Shown piece after piece: positions 38,037 to 49,500 of a DNA stretch of 64,000 nucleotides. A program made the translations under genes and the position numbers. The notes below the pieces were generated by a model. The model made no database searches and had not been told where the DNA came from. It worked only from the letters and a program-made list of their open reading frames with translations. Every line of letters starts with the position of its first letter. Position 1 is the stretch's first letter. Source of the DNA: Corella eumyota. Its lineage: Eukaryota > Chordata > Ascidiacea > Phlebobranchia > Corellidae. Location of the stretch: assembly GCA_963082875.1 (NCBI GenBank), contig OY720099.1, forward strand, positions 372,001 to 436,000. Direction: 5' to 3'.

Positions 38037-39566
38037 ATGATTATTCTCTACTTAGTTGTTGGCCTCATTCATTTAACATTGGCCAACTTTGTGCCATGTA
38101 TGCAAAGAAAATACGACTCGGGAATTGTTTGTGTTTGCAACTCGACATATTGCGACACTGTTTTAACTAACCTACCCGTTCCATATCAATCCGTTTCAAT
38201 CTATACCTCTACTAAAAGTGGGCAGCGCTTTAATTTAACGATTGAACATGTTTCTAATACAACATATAGGGACGAAAACCGAGTAATTATTGATGTCAAT
38301 GACCGACAAAGATATCAAACTTTAACTGGGTTTGGTGGAGCAGCTACTGACGCGGCAACAATTAATATTTTATCGTTAAGTAAGAAAACACAGGACCAAT
38401 TACTGAACACTTATTTTAGCAAAACTGGGATTGAATATAACATGATAAGGGTTCCAATGGCAAGTTGTGATTACTCTACAAGGGAATACACCTATCTTGA
38501 CACCCCTAATGATTTTAATTTAACAACTTTTGCACTTGCTAAAGAAGATCTTCAATATAAGATTCCGGTGATTAAAAGAATTTTGGAAATTGCATCAAAA
38601 AATATTTTATTTTACGGAAGCCCGTGGTCTGCCCCGGCTTGGTTAAAAACAAACGAAAACCTGGTTGGAAAGGGGTCAATAAAAGGTCAAGCTGGGGATA
38701 AATATCATAAAACTTGGGCCAAGTACTTTACAAGGTTTTTTGACGAGTACGCAAAACATGGAATCAAATTCTGGGGGGTCACGGCACAAAATGAACCCTC
38801 GAATGGGGAGTTAGTGAGCAGTAAATGGCAAGGGACTGGGTTCACAGCAAAAACACAAGCAGACTTTATAAAACTCGATCTAGGACCAACTTTAGTTGAC
38901 CAAGGGTACCAAGATATTAAACTCATGATACTCGATGACCAGCGATTATTTTTACCAAGTTTTCCTGACACAGTTCTATCCGACCCCGAAGCAAAGAAAT
39001 ATGTGTCGGGGATAGGGGTCCACTGGTACTGGAATTGGTTAATGGGGCCAGGATGTTTAACAGACACCCATAATATGTTCCCAGACACCTTTATACTAGC
39101 AACTGAAGCTTGTAATAAAGACACCCCTGGCCCAAACCTTGGGGATTGGGCAAATGGTGAGAAGTACAGCAATGACGTTCTCGATAATCTCAACAACTGG
39201 TCAGTAGGTTGGGTTGATTGGAACATGGTTTTGAACCTGCAGGGGGGTCCAAATTGGGCACAGAATTATGACGATAGCCCAATTATTGTCAATTCCACAG
39301 CAGATGAATTTTACAAACAACCGATGTTTTACCATCTTGGCCATTTCAGTAAATTCCTGCCTCAAAGTTCTTATCGCATTTTGTCAAACGCTCAAAAACC
39401 AACGGCACTTAAATTTGTTGCGGCAAAGAACAACAACGAGTTTGTCCTCGTTGTGTTAAACCAATCTGAGGATAAAGTCCCTGTAACCGTGGTGACTAAT
39501 GATCAATACTCATTCAATAGCACGATGGAACCGAGATCAATCAAAACTTTTTCTTGGTCTTTATAA
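38037..39566 (+). CDS. GBA1: Lysosomal glucosylceramidase (acid beta-glucosidase, GH30)
   Basis: Hydrolyses glucosylceramide to glucose and ceramide in the lysosome. A single-exon ORF of 509 residues, close to the 536-residue human precursor. Residues 1-16 form a signal peptide (MIILYLVVGLIHLTLA), followed by the Cys-rich start found in GBA (CMQRKY, VCVCNSTYCD). GFGGAATDAA lies near residue 102. The acid/base Glu253 is in TAQNEPSNG and the nucleophile Glu357 in ATEACN. GSPWSAPAWLKTN and IGVHWYWNW are conserved family words. Several N-X-S/T sites fit a glycosylated lysosomal enzyme. No intron interrupts the coding region, although neighbours have many. TTTTGTTTTAG immediately before the ATG looks like a splice acceptor, so a 5' UTR intron or trans-splicing is likely. 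AATAAA at 39848. Confidence 0.95.
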   Translation: MIILYLVVGLIHLTLANFVPCMQRKYDSGIVCVCNSTYCDTVLTNLPVPYQSVSIYTSTKSGQRFNLTIEHVSNTTYRDENRVIIDVNDRQRYQTLTGFGGAATDAATINILSLSKKTQDQLLNTYFSKTGIEYNMIRVPMASCDYSTREYTYLDTPNDFNLTTFALAKEDLQYKIPVIKRILEIASKNILFYGSPWSAPAWLKTNENLVGKGSIKGQAGDKYHKTWAKYFTRFFDEYAKHGIKFWGVTAQNEPSNGELVSSKWQGTGFTAKTQADFIKLDLGPTLVDQGYQDIKLMILDDQRLFLPSFPDTVLSDPEAKKYVSGIGVHWYWNWLMGPGCLTDTHNMFPDTFILATEACNKDTPGPNLGDWANGEKYSNDVLDNLNNWSVGWVDWNMVLNLQGGPNWAQNYDDSPIIVNSTADEFYKQPMFYHLGHFSKFLPQSSYRILSNAQKPTALKFVAAKNNNEFVLVVLNQSEDKVPVTVVTNDQYSFNSTMEPRSIKTFSWSL

Positions 39567-39847
39567 AAAGTTTCTTGGGGAAAATCAAGTTTATAAAATT
39601 ATAATTCTAAAAATCAAAATGTTTTTCTTCAAATTGGCCATTAAGTTAAATTTTCTAATGTTGTTTGCTATTCAATTTGATGTGCAATGGAAAACTATTA
39701 TCGCAAGTATATTATTATAATTTTCTATTAGAGTCATATTCTGTTTGAAATATTGTGTGCTGATTTATATTTTTGTATAATCCCAGCTACCTGATTATTT
39801 GTAAATTTTGTAATTGAAAATGAATTGTGCACTGTGATTTTGAGTTT

Positions 39848-39853
39848 AATAAA
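39848..39853 (+). terminator. GBA polyadenylation signal
   Basis: AATAAA 282 nt after the GBA stop and 37 nt before the SUPV3L1 stop on the other strand. The transcript ends therefore nearly meet or overlap. Confidence 0.6.
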
Positions 39854-39889
39854 TATAACAAAAACAATTTACCATGTTTAGTATAAAAG

Positions 39890-42800
39890 TTATTCTCCTA
39901 TAGTAAAGTCCATGCATAGATTATCGTTGGTGTAACTGGACTCTAAAAAGATAAAAAATTTATTAAAAAATTTAAGTAATTTCATTAAAAATGGCATTTT
40001 TTTACCCTTTTTCCTATGTTCAGAGTTGATAGATTTTAAAGTTAGTTTGTCAACTTTTGTTTTCATTTTTCTCACTGAGTTTCGATCAATGAAGGTCTGA
40101 GGGAATCTAAAACTAAAATAACACAAGCATATTAATAGTGGCATAAAAGGTTAACAATGCCAGTTCATATTCCCAAGTAACTTACAAAAGACACTTAAGA
40201 TTTAACTAATGTTAATTTATTAAATGGTCGACAGTTTAATTGTCATATTAAGTGAAAAATCTTAACTAAAATTTGTGTACCACGAACAGAAGTTAGATTT
40301 ATGTTAAAGCCCTTAAAATGGACAAGCTTGTAATTTAGCAACTAAGCTCTAATAGTAGCAAAAAATTTAACAAAATATCAATTACCTGAGCCACATATAT
40401 AGTTGAAGACAAGAATGAAGATTCTCCAAATATTTAACCCCGTTATTATCAACAGCTCCACCTGGCGGCCAGTTAAACATCGATTTAAGATCAGCTCCCC
40501 ACACGGGGGATCCAAGTGCATGCTTGGTGGCAAAATAAATTAAAATTTTGAGGACAAAGTCGTTCTTTGTTGAAATTGGGCTCAAGCAAAAGAAGTACCT
40601 TCAAAATTTTAAATAAATTTGTCAAAAATGAATTAAAAAGTAAAACACCAAAAAGTTGTTACAAAATCAGAGCAACAATATAAATACTAAACAATTTTGG
40701 TAATTGTAATATAGAATGGCAGCGTGGTGAGTAGTAAGAACACCTACTACACCACATGAGGCCCTGGGTTCGAACCCCACTTCTTTTATGGTGTAGCGCC
40801 CTTGAGTAAGGCGCTATAAATGGTATAAACTCCTGCTGAGCCAGCACTTAGTCAGCAGCATAATTATTGGGTAATTATGATCTATAATATCTTAAACTGC
40901 CACAGGAAACTTGAGACTGGGTTGGAGTAACTGATGTTACGCCATGTTTGGATTATGCAGTTGACCTTCCCACATCGAGGATAAATATATATACAAAAAA
41001 ATGGTTGCAACTCTCAACTAATATTTGCTTGTAATAATTTACACACACAACAAAAAAGGCAATTTTATTGTTGTTGTTGGCCTATTCATAAAGTTTCATT
41101 TTATATAAATTAAATTTAAAACCAAACTTACATGTCTCTGAGCTTGAGGTTAATATGTTCAATAACTTCAGAAATCTTTAAAAAATCTCTCAACGAACAC
41201 AAAAAATATAAATTCTCGTCCAATTTACAACTTTCTATAAAAGTCTTTGTGATTGTTGGGAGGTTTCGAGTTTTAAGAAGTTGAGATAGATCCTGGACCA
41301 TCTCAAAAGTGGGATTTAACCCAACAACCTGTGTGGAAAAATATTTTAAGATTTCAATAAAATTTTTAAATGAAAAAAATAAATCTTGATCTATAAAGTT
41401 TGCTTAGCCAAATTAACTGGTTTAAACCCCACTAAAAAAGCTGCATTTTTACACATTTTGCCGCTAAAATTAAAACTTTGTCATAACAGGGTGAAAACAA
41501 CAATTTTCCTGCACACTACCAACAACAGTTTTTTTTACTTTGTTTACAGCCCCTTACACCTATAAATTGTACACAAATACTTATAAATATATTATTTTTT
41601 TTTGTATATATATCTTTATCCTTGATGTGGGAAAGAATGCGCAACTTAAACATAGAGTAACATCAGTTACTCCGACCCAGTCTCGAGTTGCCTGTGGCAG
41701 TTTATGATATTATAGATTATAATTGCCCGATTATTATGCTGCTGATTAAGTGCTGGCTCAGCAGGAGTTTATACCGTTTATAGCACTTCACTTAAGGGCG
41801 CTACAGCTTGAGATCAGTGGGGATTGAACCCACGACCTCATGGTAGTGTAGCAAGAGTTCTTATCACTACACCACACTGCCGGTAAATTATCTAAAGCTT
41901 TGTTATGTTGATACTACACTTACCTCAATATCAGGAGCTTTAAATCTTAACAACTGGTGAAGATCAGATTGAAGTTTTGTATGCATAGTTGTTACCTCCC
42001 CATCTTCATATTTTGAACCAAACCTACCAGCTCTGCCTGAGATTTGCAAAGCCTAAAAAGATGTTAATAAGTTTAACAAAGTAATGTGAGGCCCCTCTAA
42101 AAAGAATTAAAAGTAATAAATATATATATTTATTTTTATGTTTATTTATTTTTGATGTAAAAGGGCGACTTATCGGCTTAAACATAGAAAAGCATCAGTT
42201 ACCCTGACCCAGTCTTGAGTTTCCTGTGGCAGTTTGGGATATTATAAATAATGATTACCCGATAATTATGCTGCTGATTAAGTGTTGGCTCAGCAGGAGT
42301 TCATACCGCTTATAGCGCCTTACTCAAGGGCGCTACAGCATAAGAGCAGTGGGGGTCGAATCAAAGACCCAATATAGTAAAGTCAAGTGTTCTGACCACT
42401 ACACCACGCTGCCGGTTAAATGTATGGGGCTCAAACCTTGTCAAATGAAAAACTGAAAGTGCACACTTTGCACGTATTTAACAGTATCTGTATATGTCAA
42501 CTAATATGTGCAGACATAACCTTTGTACTTTGGCTGTTTGTTCAGACTCTTACCTGACCACGTCTGCAATAATGCACTATTTACTTGATCCAGTTTACAA
42601 CACTTATTACACTGATTGTACATAGTCTATTAAGGGGGACCCTTGTGAAATATTTTTATAATACGAACTTACATGGGAAGGTGTAAGAGGTAGATCTTGT
42701 AATCTTCCGTTCTTGTCACGAGTTGGTTTCGTTAAAGTTGTAAAAATAATTCGTTGAATATTTCTGAAAAGAATATAAAAAATGCTTAAAGCAATTGCAT

Positions 42801-45800
42801 TGTCAGATGATAGTTTTATTAGATTGTCGTTATTTACCACTTTATACAACATATCAACAGCACAATTCAAGGATCCAAAGACAATAAATATTGGGTTTGG
42901 TGACCATGCCATCACTTACTTAAAATCTTTGTGTAAACATTAATATTTATGGCATGTTTTAAATCATTAAATTATCTTTGTCTGTTCTTCCGTTATTGTA
43001 AATATTTTTATTACTTTTATTAATGCTCGAAAAAACTTAAATATAATAAATAAATGAAAAATATGACTGCAGTTGGACCTTGAGTTTTAGCTAATTTAAG
43101 TTAAGGACAACTTACAAGTTTAAACCCATTCCAATAGCATCGGTGGTGACCAGAATCGAGCAAGAATTATCGGTTTCATTGAACTTTTTAGCTTGCTCTA
43201 TTTTGGTTTGTGGAGGTAGACTTCCATATATAATTGCTGACTAAAAATTAACAAAATAATAAAAACATTGCGTTAAACCTGGCAGTGCTAGAACACTTTC
43301 TACATTACATGAGGTCCTGGGTTTGATCCCCACTGCTCTCATGCTATAGCACTCTTAAGTAAGGCGCTATAAACGGTGCGAACTCCTGCTAAGCCAGCAC
43401 TTAATCAGCAGCATAATTACCGGGCAATTATAATCTATAATATTTCAAACTATCACAGTCAACTTGAGACTGGGTCGGAGTAACTGATGTTAATCTATGT
43501 TAAGGTCGTAAAGTCGACTTTCCCACATCAAAAATAAATAAATTGTCCTTAAATTTTAAATTACCTCAATGTTTTTATGTTCAAGTTGTTGTTTAATTTT
43601 ATAAATCTGTTTCTTGTTGAAACAAATCAAACAATCTCCTTGTTTCAGGTTGTTTAGAGAACCTACTGCATGTTTTTTCACTTTCAACTTTCCCAACCTT
43701 GTGTATCTTTTAACCTGAACCCACATGAAAAATTAAATTTTAAAGTAAGACCAGGTTTTATAAGTAATAAATTATAGGCCCAAAATCTAGATAAAAGTTT
43801 AATAGCTGCAGGTTAAATATTATGCAGCAGCATAATTGTAGGGCAATTACAATTGAAAATATCCTAAACTGCTAAAGGCAACTTGAGACTGGGTCGGAGT
43901 AACTGATGTTATTCTATTTTTTTGGCATGCATTCGACCTTTTTTCATCGAAGATAAAGATATTTGATCTCTCCACATCGAGGATAAATAAAAAGATTAAA
44001 CAACTTTAGGTTAGTTTTTAAAGAATATATATATATATAGGTTGAAAAGTTGTAATTAAAATAATAAATATTTTTTAAAAAAGAAATTGACCAAAAAAAG
44101 TTAAATATTTAAAACCCAAACAGGGGATAAATTTTAACCCAAAAGAGGACAAACCTCAAGTTGATCCCCGCACTCCTCCACCAATCTTTCCACGACCTTG
44201 AGTGATCTTTCTTCCCCACTAAGGTGGATCTCAGGGGAGTTAAGTCCGAGGATAGCTCGGGTCCAAGCCCACCCCCGTTCCGGGTCACTTAACATCTGAA
44301 CCTCATCGATCACCCCAACATCATATCTGTGATATCATAATGAGTCTTAATTTATCCTCGATATAAAAAAATAAACGTTAAAAATTTTTTACCTTTGTTT
44401 AAGGTTCGTCATCTCAATTGTACAAGCAACCTTTGTTGACACCTCCTCATTTGACACTTGACCTACACTTGACACTTGACCCCTTGATCTCTGACCTTGA
44501 TACAAACTTCACGGGCGAGTAAGCGCAGAGGACTACAAAACACAGCACTCTCTACTGCCATGAATCTAGAAGTGGACAAAATTAAAATGTTAAAAACTAA
44601 AATGAAATAAATTAAATATTTATTTATTTTAATACCAAAACACAACCTTTGTAGAGCAGCATGAGTTTTTCCACTGTTTGTTGGTCCCACATGGAATATA
44701 AACTTTCTTTTAATCGACCGAGCTTCTGGGTACCACAAAGAGGGAGTAGAGAGGTCTCTGCAGAAGAACATAATGTTTAATTAGTAATTAATAGCTCTGC
44801 ATTGATTAGTTTTAAATATACTTACACTAATTGTTTAATTTTGAGTCCAATTTTGTTCTTAGGTTTCACATCTGATAACAGAGGTAGTAATTCTTTGAGT
44901 TGACATTCCTTTGTATTTATTCCATTTAATCTGCATCAAATATTTATAAAAATTTGACAAAAGTCAATCTACAGGTTGTGGTAAAGACTTATTTTTATCG
45001 TATTTATTTATTTTCGATGTGGAAAGGATGACTTTTTAGACTTAACATAGAGTAACATTAGTTACTCCAATCCAGTCTCGAGTTGCTTGTGGCAGTTTGG
45101 AATATTATAGATTATAATTGCCCGATAATTAAGCTGCTGATTAAGTGCTGGCTCAGCAGGAGTTCATATCGCTGATAGCACCTTACTCAAGGGCACTAAA
45201 CCAAATAATTGGGGAATAAACCTAGGACTTCATAAAGTAAATCCAAGTTAAAGTAAAAATCCAAAGATTGTAACAATATAATGTTAACTTACACTTGATG
45301 AACTTTTAATGATAACGCCGATGATTCTGTCTTAAAGAATAAACTCCAGAATGTTTCAAGTAAATTGTCTGATTTCAAGTCTAAAAAATATTGAATAAAT
45401 TATTTGTAACTAATCATAGCTTGCCCTACAGATGACTTAATTGTTGTAATATGGTCACAACTCTCAACTAATATTTGTTAGCGATAATTTACCCATGCAC
45501 CGCAAACTTAAGTTGCTTTTATTTTAAAGCCCTATAAATTGAACATACGTATATATACATATTCAGCCACTAAGCATCAGTATGTATAGATTTCTCTAAG
45601 TTTAGGTTATTATTGACCACCAACCTATCCCATGTTGAGAGGCTTCTTTTTTTACTTTCTTGTTTGTTATAAAGTTTGTGAAAATCTGGTTAGCTAATAC
45701 TGGATGAACTTTCTTCTTAAATAAAACTTGGGTTTGCTTTTTGTTGGAAAAATCCTGGAAAAAGAATAATGTTTTTTATTCGCCAGCGTGGTATAGTGGT

Positions 45801-46192
45801 TAGAACACTTGACACCCTACTTTCAAGGCAAAACTTTCAAGGCAAAATACCTTGGGAAAGGTGCTACAAACGGTATAAACTTCTGTTGCTTCAGCACTTA
45901 ATCAGCAGCAAAATTATTGATTAATTATATTCAATAATATCCCAAACTGTTAAAGGCAACTTGAGACTGGGTCGGAGTAACAAATATTACTCTATGTTTA
46001 AGTCGTGATGTCGACCTTCCCACATCGATGATAAATAAATTAAAGAAATAGTAATAATACAAGTACCACATATCAAACAGATTACTAAAGTTTTAAACAA
46101 CAATTTACCTTTTGTTTCGAGTATTTTCGTATGTTGCAAATATTTCTCAGAAGAAGATTTTCAAATTGTTTCACCGAACAACATCTCTTCAT
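39890..46192 (-). CDS. SUPV3L1: SUPV3L1, mitochondrial ATP-dependent RNA helicase
   Basis: SUPV3L1 (SUV3) unwinds RNA for the mitochondrial degradosome with PNPase. Fifteen exons: 46192-46109, 45754-45625, 45380-45293, 44930-44826, 44757-44647, 44565-44393, 44326-44155, 43714-43565, 43240-43116, 42763-42673, 42052-41924, 41328-41132, 40598-40386, 40106-40006 and 39942-39890. The predicted length is about 640 residues against 786 in human. The N-terminus (KRCCSVKQF...[13 protein letters not shown]) suits mitochondrial import. Walker A GPTNSGKT is at about 160-167, DEVQ at about 238-241, [13 protein letters not shown] in exon 9 and SGRAGRFGS in exon 11. The human C-terminal extension is absent. 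Exon 6 reads into TAG after GVKCQV. One base added there restores [16 protein letters not shown] and all later phases, so it is an allelic lesion or a sequence error. Confidence 0.9.
40712..41000 (+). repeat. tRNA-derived SINE, full length
   Basis: Clear B box GGGTTCGAACCCCAC and intact tail, in SUPV3L1 intron 12, opposite to the gene. Confidence 0.8.
41000..41095 (+). repeat. AT-rich interspersed repeat, family B, fragment
   Basis: Only the middle part is present (GGTTGCAACTCTCAACTAAT onward), abutting the SINE tail. Confidence 0.55.
41605..41883 (-). repeat. tRNA-derived SINE, full length
   Basis: Well-preserved copy in SUPV3L1 intron 11. Its head TGGTGTAG...CACTGCCGG nearly matches that of the 2761 copy. 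Confidence 0.8.
42125..42417 (-). repeat. tRNA-derived SINE, full length
   Basis: In SUPV3L1 intron 10, in the gene's orientation; ends CACGCTGCCGG. Confidence 0.8.
42892..43058 (+). mobile_element. Family A element with AAATAT target duplication
   Basis: Starts TGGGTTTGGTGACCATGCC and ends in an A-rich tail. AAATAT flanks it at 42886-42891 and 43059-43064. The orientation is opposite to the other copies, which confirms which end is the tail. SUPV3L1 intron 9. Confidence 0.75.
43273..43545 (+). repeat. tRNA-derived SINE
   Basis: Near full length in SUPV3L1 intron 8; B box GGGTTTGATCCCCAC. Confidence 0.8.
43806..43990 (+). repeat. tRNA-derived SINE, 5'-truncated
   Basis: The tail half only, with the CATCGA(G)GATAAA end duplicated. 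SUPV3L1 intron 7. Confidence 0.7.
44995..45240 (-). repeat. tRNA-derived SINE, diverged
   Basis: In SUPV3L1 intron 3. The head is decayed (GGGGAATAAACCTAGGAC in place of the B box). Confidence 0.7.
45410..45600 (+). repeat. AT-rich interspersed repeat, family B
   Basis: Full-length copy from AACTAATCATAGC to CATCAGTATGTATAGA in SUPV3L1 intron 2. Confidence 0.65.
45780..46035 (+). repeat. tRNA-derived SINE
   Basis: The head CCAGCGTGGTATAGTGGTTA is intact. The B-box region is replaced by a short AAGGCAAAACTTTC duplication. SUPV3L1 intron 1. Confidence 0.75.
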
Positions 46193-46505
46193 ATTACATT
46201 CAAATATTACCTAATTTTAAACCATTTTTGGGCCTACATCTGTGAAAAATAATGAACACTGTTATTAGTGATGGTCGTATAAAAGTAAACTAAATTGTTT
46301 AACATTCTTAACATAAAGAAAACTAAAATGGCATCCACAAAGTGATAAAAAACACAAGAATCCAAATGAACAAGAAACAGTGAAATTCAAGAACAAAATT
46401 GTTACAAAAGAACACTTATATTTTAACACTGTTTAAAACCAAAATAAAAATCAATTTTCCCAAAACTTTAAATTTAAAAAGTTTCATCTTCATCTTCAAC
46501 TTTTA

Positions 46506-49500
46506 TCACTGATTTAGTTTGTCCTCAATAGACTTAATATTAACTCCGACATAAGCTTTGTTCTTGATGGAATATTTCAATAAGCTTCTCCAGTGTTTAT
46601 CCTCGATTAAAACGAACGGGTTGCCGACGACAACCAACAGGGCTTGTGACCTAGTTATGGCAACGTTGAATCTTTTTGAACTTGCAACAAATCCCAACAA
46701 ACTTCGAACATCCCTGCTCTCTACTTTCTCCTGGTGGTGATTGCTCTCTGTCACACCCTGATGGTCGTTTGTTCGAACTGTCGAGATAATAATGACTTTT
46801 CTTTCTTGACCTTGAAATTCCTCAACTGAACCAACCTTTAAAAATAAAAATAAAATTTTAATTAAATAATTAGTTAATTAAAAATAATTACACAATAATA
46901 ATTAAAATACAATTTGTTTAATTAAAAACTATAATGCCATAGTGGGAATCAAACTCAAGACCTTAACTCCTTCCACATGGAGAGCTTTAAACATCATTCG
47001 AATCTTCTCCACTTGTTTTCTGTAAGGAGTGATTACTCCAATCTCATTGGTCGATACTAGCTTGTCATGCATGAGTAACTTTGTGTACCTGGTGACCTGT
47101 ATAACCTCAGATGCGTTGAACCATGAAGGACAACCCTCCTCACGAAGTTGTTTGCCCTAAAAGTTAAAATTAAAATTAAATTATTTATAATGTCTGCCTC
47201 ACATCAAAATTTTATTTTAGAGTTAAAATAAAATTTAACTGGCGGAGTATACTGGTAAAAACACTTGGCTTTACTACATAAGGTCCTGGGTTTGATCCCA
47301 ACTGCTCTCATGCTGTAGCACCCTTGAGTAAGACGCTATAAACAGTATAAACTCCTGCTAAGCCAATACTTGATCAGCAGCTTAATTATTATAATCAATA
47401 TTATCCCAAACTGCCAACGGCAACTCGAGACTGGGTCAGGGGTAACTGATGTTACTCTATGTTTAGATTGTGGAGTCAACTTCCCCACATCGAGGATAAA
47501 GATACATACAAAAAAAGTCAACTCACCACAATTCCATGAAATATAAGAGGAAAGTTTTGGGTTGGAAGTTGTTCCCAATCACATAAAACATGGGAGATGT
47601 TTTCACTCGCACAAGCCTAAGTGGGTAAAGGAAAATTATATTAAGGTATAATGTATTAAGTAACACTATTGAATAGCTCCATGGTCAGGATTTTAATTGT
47701 TGTAATATGGTTGTAACTATTGACTAATATTAAGTCATGATAACTTACCTGCACCACAAACATCAGTTTTATTTATTTTGTTGGCTTATAATTTGGATAT
47801 AAAAATTTATATCAGCCACAGCTTCAATATATTAAAAAACATACAAGTTTTTACATTTTACAAACTAACTTAATACTTATATGAAATATTGAATGCAAAA
47901 TAATATTATAAATGCAAACTATTATTTTATGTTAAATTGCAATTATGTAACTTACAATTAGTTCATTGTGATAAAACAATCTGGAAGGAAGAGTTAACAA
48001 TGAAGGGTGGGATCTGTAATTATTCACCAACTTTGTTACCTGAAATGAATAAAAAATTTAACAACTGAAATTCAGTCTTCTTAAAGCCGATAAAGGTCGA
48101 TTTCATTTAGTTTTTTTAATATAAGTAAAAGTATGGAATAATTTACAATAAATATTACATAAAACAATGACAAAATCAATTTAATGATTTAAAACATGCC
48201 ATAAATATTAATGCTTACATAAAGAATATATATTATGACATGGTCACCAAACCCTATTTTACATCTACTTTATAATAAGTTCTTAAAGGCAATATTTTAT
48301 ACATAAAAATAAACCTGAAAACTTACCAGTATTGGGTTATATCCATGCTCATATAACTTTGTATTTCTCTGATATTCATCCAAGTCCATCAATCTTTCGA
48401 TAAACGAGATGTTAAGTCCGTAATATTGGGCAAAACTTGATTTTAAAACTGGTCCAAGTTGCTCAGGATCACCAGTTAATACTATCTGAAATAAATTATA
48501 TTTGATATTTAATAGCTGCAGTAATAGTATAACTTTCTGCTGAGCTTGTACTTAATCAGAAGCTTAATTATCAAGCAATTATATTCAATAATATCCCAAA
48601 CTGCCACAGGCAACTTGAGACTGGGTCGGGGTAACTGATGTTACTCTATGTTTAGGTTGTGCATTCAACCTTTTTACATGGAAAAAAACGACTAAGTTTA
48701 GGTTCCCCTATGATTGGAAAGTTGATCTCTTGCAATAAAGTAAGTTAAATAAATAAATACCTGCCCTCTTGTGGCAAGACTGAGTGGAATCAAACACTCG
48801 GGTTCGCTCGCTTGTCCCGCCTCGTCAACAAACACATGAGAGAAATGGTTAAGGGGAAGTTTGAGAGTGTGGAAGTTTCCGGCATTTACACAAGTTGTGA
48901 GGATCAACCTGTAGTGCGAGGTTACCATCAAACTCTCCTCAGGGTGGCAGTATTGTTGCAATTCTTCAGAAATTGCCTGTACATTAAAATAACCTCTTAA
49001 AAACTTTGACAAAATGTTAAATTTTTAAAATTATTTTTTAGTTTGTTTAAAAAACTTTACAGCCTAAACATAGAGTAGCATCAGTTACTCCGACCCAGTC
49101 TTGAGTTGCTTTTGACAGTTTGGGATATTATAAAGATTATAATCGATCGATAATTACACTGCTGATTAAGTGCTGGCTCAGCAAGAGTTTATACTGTTTG
49201 TAGCGATTTACTCAAAGGCACTACAGCATGGTAGCAGTCCTGAGCAACTTGGACCAGCAACTCGAAAGGCACTACAGCATGGTAGCAGTGGGAATCTTAC
49301 CACTATGTCATGCTGCTGATAAAAATTCAAATTTTACCTGGATTGGTCTTCTGAAAGCATTGAAGCGTGTCATCTGTTTGGGTCCAATTTTTCCCGAGTC
49401 ATGCAAACGCTGACACAGCAAATCAACAGCGCTGTTCGACGGAGCACAAATCAACAACCTCGTTGATTCGATGTTGCTCAACACTTGGATAATTGCTTCA

